In this document: piece by piece, positions 59,780 to 64,000 of the stretch | How the letters are laid out: each line of letters starts with the position of its first letter | How positions within the stretch are numbered: the first letter of the stretch is position 1 | Assembly (NCBI GenBank): GCA_021801605.1 | Contig: JAJYXU010000062.1 | Location: forward strand, 1-64,000 | Length of the DNA stretch: 64,000 nt | Origin: Bacteroidota bacterium | GTDB lineage: Bacteria > Bacteroidota > Ignavibacteria > Ignavibacteriales > Melioribacteraceae | Direction of reading: 5' to 3' | The notes under the pieces: generated by a model | Database searches by the model: none | What the model saw: the letters and a program-made list of their open reading frames with translations, nothing else | Told to the model about the DNA's origin: nothing | Made by a program: the position numbers and the translations under genes

Positions 59780-60279
59780 TCTTTCGTGAATCTTCTTATA
59801 AGTTCGGAATAGCCGGGAAATATTTTATTCAATTCATCTTTGCATGCAATCTCAAAATCTGCAAAATCGAATCCCGGTGCTACGGTACAGCCAATAAGGG
59901 AGTAGGAATTTTTGTCAACAACTTCTGCAGCAAACCAAGTTCCCGCATGAATTACAAATTGTGGAAGTTGATCGAACTCAACCTGATCTCCAATTTTTAT
60001 CTGGAAATATTTATTCTTTTCAAAACAATGAAGAAGAACTACCGAACCTCTATAGTGGTGCCACACTTCGTCGGATTTTAATCGATGGAAAAGAGAAACT
60101 TGGTTGCTTTCGAGCAAATAATATATTGATGTTGAAAAGTTCCTGTCACTTTTATAACGCTGTGGTAGAGATGATTGTGAAATTATTTCATCGGAACGGT
60201 AAACCTCCTTAAAATAACCGCCTTCCGGGTGAGATATTAATTGAAGTTTTTCGATTATGTTTTTTGCTTCGTTTACCAT
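59776..60279 (-). CDS. DUF985 cupin-family protein
   Basis: [62 protein letters not shown]. Confidence 0.9.
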   Translation of the reverse strand: MVNEAKNIIEKLQLISHPEGGYFKEVYRSDEIISQSSLPQRYKSDRNFSTSIYYLLESNQVSLFHRLKSDEVWHHYRGSVVLLHCFEKNKYFQIKIGDQVEFDQLPQFVIHAGTWFAAEVVDKNSYSLIGCTVAPGFDFADFEIACKDELNKIFPGYSELIRRFTKD

Positions 60280-60505
60280 GCGCTAAATGTCTCTATTCTT
60301 GTTCTGTAACATCTGGAAATCATTTATATCCGTCAAGTTTTTTGTCCGACAATATAATTTGCATATTTATTGTACAAAAAGATGTCTTAAAATAATTTCT
60401 ATTCTCAACATGGAACGCCATACTTTTTTCAATATTACGAATATAACCTATAAAACAAGCGAACCTATGGCACTTTAGTTGAATCAATTCTCCATCAAAA
60501 TTTAA

Positions 60506-60931
60506 ATGACTATGGAATTAATAGAAATAATTTCCGATATATTAATATTTGGCGGAGTGTTGCTGATTTTAGTCGTGCTTATATCATTTTTTCTTTCTAA
60601 AGCAAAGCAAGAAGATGAGAGGACCAACATTCATAGAACATTACCGAATGTATCCACGTCATTCAGTGCGCAGCCGAGAATGAACAAAGAACAGCAAGTT
60701 TTTAGGAAAAATCAAACGGCGGCTTATCCACAAATTTTCCAACTCAATAATTACATGTCTAAAGAATTAAAGATCGTTAGAAAACGAACGGTTGATACGA
60801 GAGATGCACAAGAAAGAATAATGTCTGATGATAGACATCTCAAAGCTACTAACGGAAGTGGAACCCGGTACACAATCGTAAATGAAGAGATAAAAAAATC
60901 GAGTATTAAGGCAGCCAACTTCTACCTCTGA
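60506..60931 (+). CDS. Hypothetical single-TM protein
   Basis: N-terminal hydrophobic helix then polar tail; no family recognised. Confidence 0.4.
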   Translation: MTMELIEIISDILIFGGVLLILVVLISFFLSKAKQEDERTNIHRTLPNVSTSFSAQPRMNKEQQVFRKNQTAAYPQIFQLNNYMSKELKIVRKRTVDTRDAQERIMSDDRHLKATNGSGTRYTIVNEEIKKSSIKAANFYL

Positions 60932-61009
60932 TTTCTACTTTTAACAGCACATATTAACAATCCTTTCAATTGCGACTAACTAAAAACTAAACTTCTCTAT
61001 TCTAATAAC

Positions 61010-61080
61010 ATTAGTCCTACTACTAAACTTTTTCGTCAAAAATGCCCAAAAATGTCAAAAGTATTAGTACCTGTACTAAT
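61010..61080. promoter_or_regulatory. Candidate operator pair
   Basis: ATTAGTAC-CT-GTACTAAT (61063-61080) and a degenerate ATTAGT-cctact-ACTAAa (61010-61027) upstream of the 61137 ORF. Confidence 0.35.
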
Positions 61081-61136
61081 GTTTTATCCTCAAATACTTA
61101 ATAAATTTAGACCGAATTTATGGGATATAATGAGGC

Positions 61137-61739
61137 ATGGACTCGGATTCAAAAAGGAAAATAACCGCGGCTTTTATGATTGGATATTTTACTTCTCTTT
61201 TGAAGAACGAAATGATAGAAGATGGAACGCAATCTAATCATGACCAAAATTTTTTGATGATGGCACTGAATGCACAAATCTTGTCTACTATTTCAGATCT
61301 TCACAAAGACATTTTTGGAGAATCGTTCCCAAACATAAATTTTATAAAAAGTATGGACGATCTTAAAGTAACTCTTTATGATCTTAGTAAGATGATTTCA
61401 GAAAAGATTCAGAGGGGGGGTGAATCTTTTCTGGAAATTTCATTTTTATGCGGTGGTTTTCTGGGTCTGTCAGAAAATATTGATCCCCTCCCTTCAGAAA
61501 AACAAAAGTTGGAAATTATAATTTATCATTTGCTCAATGCACTTGAAATGAATCTGTGCTGGAATGATCTGGATAAAATCATAAATGATTTAACATCTAG
61601 TAAAATTTTTCTACGCCGGAATTCACGCGATCAATTGTTCTCTATGATATGCAGCAGTCATATCAAGCATCAAACTATTTATGAAATTCAAAGCTTGTTT
61701 GAAACAAACATATACCTCCAAAATTCTGCTTTCGCCTAA
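61137..61739 (+). CDS. Hypothetical helical protein
   Basis: 200-aa open frame; no family recognised. Confidence 0.5.
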   Translation: MDSDSKRKITAAFMIGYFTSLLKNEMIEDGTQSNHDQNFLMMALNAQILSTISDLHKDIFGESFPNINFIKSMDDLKVTLYDLSKMISEKIQRGGESFLEISFLCGGFLGLSENIDPLPSEKQKLEIIIYHLLNALEMNLCWNDLDKIINDLTSSKIFLRRNSRDQLFSMICSSHIKHQTIYEIQSLFETNIYLQNSAFA

Positions 61740-61839
61740 ATTATTCTACTAAATACCGAATATTATATACACACTATAATGAGAATTATATCTATAGACT
61801 TGAAATTTGACTAAGTTTGTTGTAACCGTAAGGAACAGA

Positions 61840-62877
61840 ATGAAGATACTTGTAACCGGAGGTGCCGGATTTCTCGGAATTAACTTGATTCGTTATCTCG
61901 TTGAGCGAAATCATGATATAATTTCTCTGGACATTGCTGATTTTGATTACCCCGATATTAAAGACAAGATCAAAATCATCAAGGGAGATATACGCAATTA
62001 TGTTATCGTAGAACGCGCGATGAAAGAGATAGATGTAATTGTTCATACTGCCGCTGCTCTTCCATTATATACTCCGGAAGAAATTTATTCTACAGATGTA
62101 AAAGGAACACGTCTTCTTCTTCACGAAGCATTCATGAAAAAAATTGACCGCTTCATTCACATCTCATCTACTGCTGTTTATGGTATTCCGGATCATCATC
62201 CCCTTTATGAAAATGATAATCTCGATGGCGTTGGTCCTTATGGCAAAGCAAAAATAGAAGCTGAAAATCTTTGTCTCGAATTTCGTGATAAAAAAATGTG
62301 TGTGCCGGTGATAAGACCGAAATCTTTTGTAGGTCCGGAACGGCTCGGTGTGTTTGCACTATTTTACGATTGGGCAAAGGACGGCAAAAATTTTCCTATG
62401 ATTGGCAGCGGAAATAACAGATACCAGCTTCTTGATGTTGAAGATCTGTGCGATTCAATTTACAGCTGTATTACTCTTCCAAAAAAAATTGTGAATGATA
62501 CATTCAATATTGGTGCTAAAGAATTCACAACTATGAAAGAAGACTATCAAGCGGTTCTTGATTATGCCGGCTTCGGTAAAAAAATTATAGGTCTTCCGGC
62601 TGCGCCGATAATACTCACTCTAAAATTTCTTGAAGCGTTAAAACTTTCTCCGCTTTACAAATGGGTTTATGAAACTGCTTCCAAAGATTCATTTATATCA
62701 ATAGAGAAAGCAGAAAAAGTTTTAGGATTTTCTCCAAAGTATTCAAACAAAAGCGCGTTAGTTAGAAATTACAAATGGTATCTGGAAAATCTTGAATCAT
62801 TCAAAAATCAATCCGGAATCAGTCACCGCTTTCCATGGAATCAGGGAATTCTTTCCATCGCAAAATGGTTTTTTTAA
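61840..62877 (+). CDS. NAD-dependent epimerase/dehydratase
   Basis: MKILVTGGAGFLGINLIRYLVERNHDIISLD; HISSTAVYGIP; GPYGKAKIEAE. Confidence 0.92.
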   Translation: MKILVTGGAGFLGINLIRYLVERNHDIISLDIADFDYPDIKDKIKIIKGDIRNYVIVERAMKEIDVIVHTAAALPLYTPEEIYSTDVKGTRLLLHEAFMKKIDRFIHISSTAVYGIPDHHPLYENDNLDGVGPYGKAKIEAENLCLEFRDKKMCVPVIRPKSFVGPERLGVFALFYDWAKDGKNFPMIGSGNNRYQLLDVEDLCDSIYSCITLPKKIVNDTFNIGAKEFTTMKEDYQAVLDYAGFGKKIIGLPAAPIILTLKFLEALKLSPLYKWVYETASKDSFISIEKAEKVLGFSPKYSNKSALVRNYKWYLENLESFKNQSGISHRFPWNQGILSIAKWFF

Positions 62878-63011
62878 ACGAGTGAAGAACAAGAGTGATG
62901 ATTGCAAAATTTAGTTCGTTCTGCATTCTTCATTCTACACTCTAAGTTCTACACTTTTCACTCTTTTTCTTATATTTGCACCCAGAAAAACAAAACAGAA
63001 AGAGGAATAAA

Positions 63012-64000
63012 ATGCCGAACAAAAAAGATTTTTTGAAAGATACTATTCAGCACTTCGATATAAAAGAGCACAATGTTGTTAAGCTTGTTGATTCAATGGA
63101 GAAGATGGCTTTTAGCGCGCGCGACTTGAACCGCGCTGCACAAATTTATGATAGAATGTTAAGCGACAAAGATTGTGCTGTAATCCTAACACTTGCCGGA
63201 AGTTTATTCAGCGCCGGCTTGAAACGTGTTGTCTATGATTTGATCTCGAATAATATGATTGACGCTATCGTATCAACCGGCGCAATTATGGTTGATCAAG
63301 ATTTCTTTGAAGCGCTTGGATTCAAACATTACATAGGTACTCCTTTTGTTGATGATAATGTAATGCGCGATCTTCACATCGATAGAATTTACGATACGTT
63401 TATTGATGAAGATGAACTGCGTGTTTGCGACGACACAACTGCAAAAATTTTCGATTCGCTCGAACCGCGTCCTTACTCATCAAGAGAAATTTTATGGAAC
63501 TTTGGAAAATATCTTGATGAAAACGGCGGACCAAAAGTTGAAGATAGCGTAATTTATGCAGCATACAAACATAGTGTTCCTATTTTCGTTCCTGCATTCT
63601 CCGATTGCTCTGCGGGATTCGGAATCATCGTACATCAAACAAATCACCCGGATAAACATGTATCGTTCGATTCGGGAAAAGATTTTCTTGAACTCACACA
63701 AATTAAAATGAACAGCAAAGAGACGGGTATTTTTATGATAGGCGGCGGTGTTCCTAAAAACTTTACTCAAGATATAGTTGTAGCCGCAGACATTCTTGCG
63801 GAAAATGCGCCGATGCACAAATATGCCGTTCAAATTACTGTTGCAGATGTACGTGACGGCGCTCTTTCAAGTTCTACACTTAAAGAAGCAAGTTCATGGG
63901 GAAAAGTTGAAACAACTTTTGAACAGATGGTTTATTCAGAAGCTACACTTGCTATGCCTTTGATTGCCGGTTATGCATATCACAAAGGCGCCTGGAGAAA
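63012..64000 (+). CDS. Deoxyhypusine synthase-like protein (3' truncated by window edge)
   Basis: ATG 63012 after agaggaataaa; MPNKKDFLKDTIQHFDIKEHNVVKLVDSMEKMAFSARDLNRAAQIYDRM; GGGVPKNF and EASSWGKVETTFEQM; no stop in window, so absent from ORF track. Confidence 0.88.
   Translation, partial: MPNKKDFLKDTIQHFDIKEHNVVKLVDSMEKMAFSARDLNRAAQIYDRMLSDKDCAVILTLAGSLFSAGLKRVVYDLISNNMIDAIVSTGAIMVDQDFFEALGFKHYIGTPFVDDNVMRDLHIDRIYDTFIDEDELRVCDDTTAKIFDSLEPRPYSSREILWNFGKYLDENGGPKVEDSVIYAAYKHSVPIFVPAFSDCSAGFGIIVHQTNHPDKHVSFDSGKDFLELTQIKMNSKETGIFMIGGGVPKNFTQDIVVAADILAENAPMHKYAVQITVADVRDGALSSSTLKEASSWGKVETTFEQMVYSEATLAMPLIAGYAYHKGAWR

Overview
A gene-dense, AT-rich bacterial chromosome segment. The overall gene repertoire and a T9SS-type C-terminal tail suggest the Ignavibacteria/Chlorobi-Bacteroidota neighbourhood (inference, not tested). 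Main blocks: (1) 249-8641, a YgfK/YgeY/YgeW/threonine-synthase-like/MocA cluster resembling the E. coli yge-ygf anaerobic purine/selenium-molybdenum hydroxylase region, interrupted by a broken ORF6N gene; (2) housekeeping genes (rlmN, acyl-CoA dehydrogenase, UPF0237+UPF0210 pair, LemA/TPM, ferredoxin, queG, trxB, era, ispF, lnt, eno, glnA) plus a MntA/HepT-type module; (3) 33.4-36.7 kb, a sulfur-trafficking-like operon (Cys-rich MerR regulator, SQR/FCSD-like flavoprotein, DUF1641, TusE/DsrC-like, DsrE2-like) followed by an unknown secreted protein and a FadL-like porin; (4) 41.6-47.6 kb, nucleotide-sugar genes plus bshA; (5) tRNA-Arg(CCT) on the minus strand; (6) a 3'-truncated deoxyhypusine-synthase-like ORF at the right edge, absent from the ORF track. 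The most unusual layer is a dense set of small dispersed palindromic/TIR repeats. Several sit directly against start or stop codons, one lies in frame inside a PLP-enzyme gene, and two show 9-bp flanking direct repeats like target-site duplications. No CRISPR array, prophage or intact transposase was seen. All assignments come from reading motifs by eye; no database searches were run.
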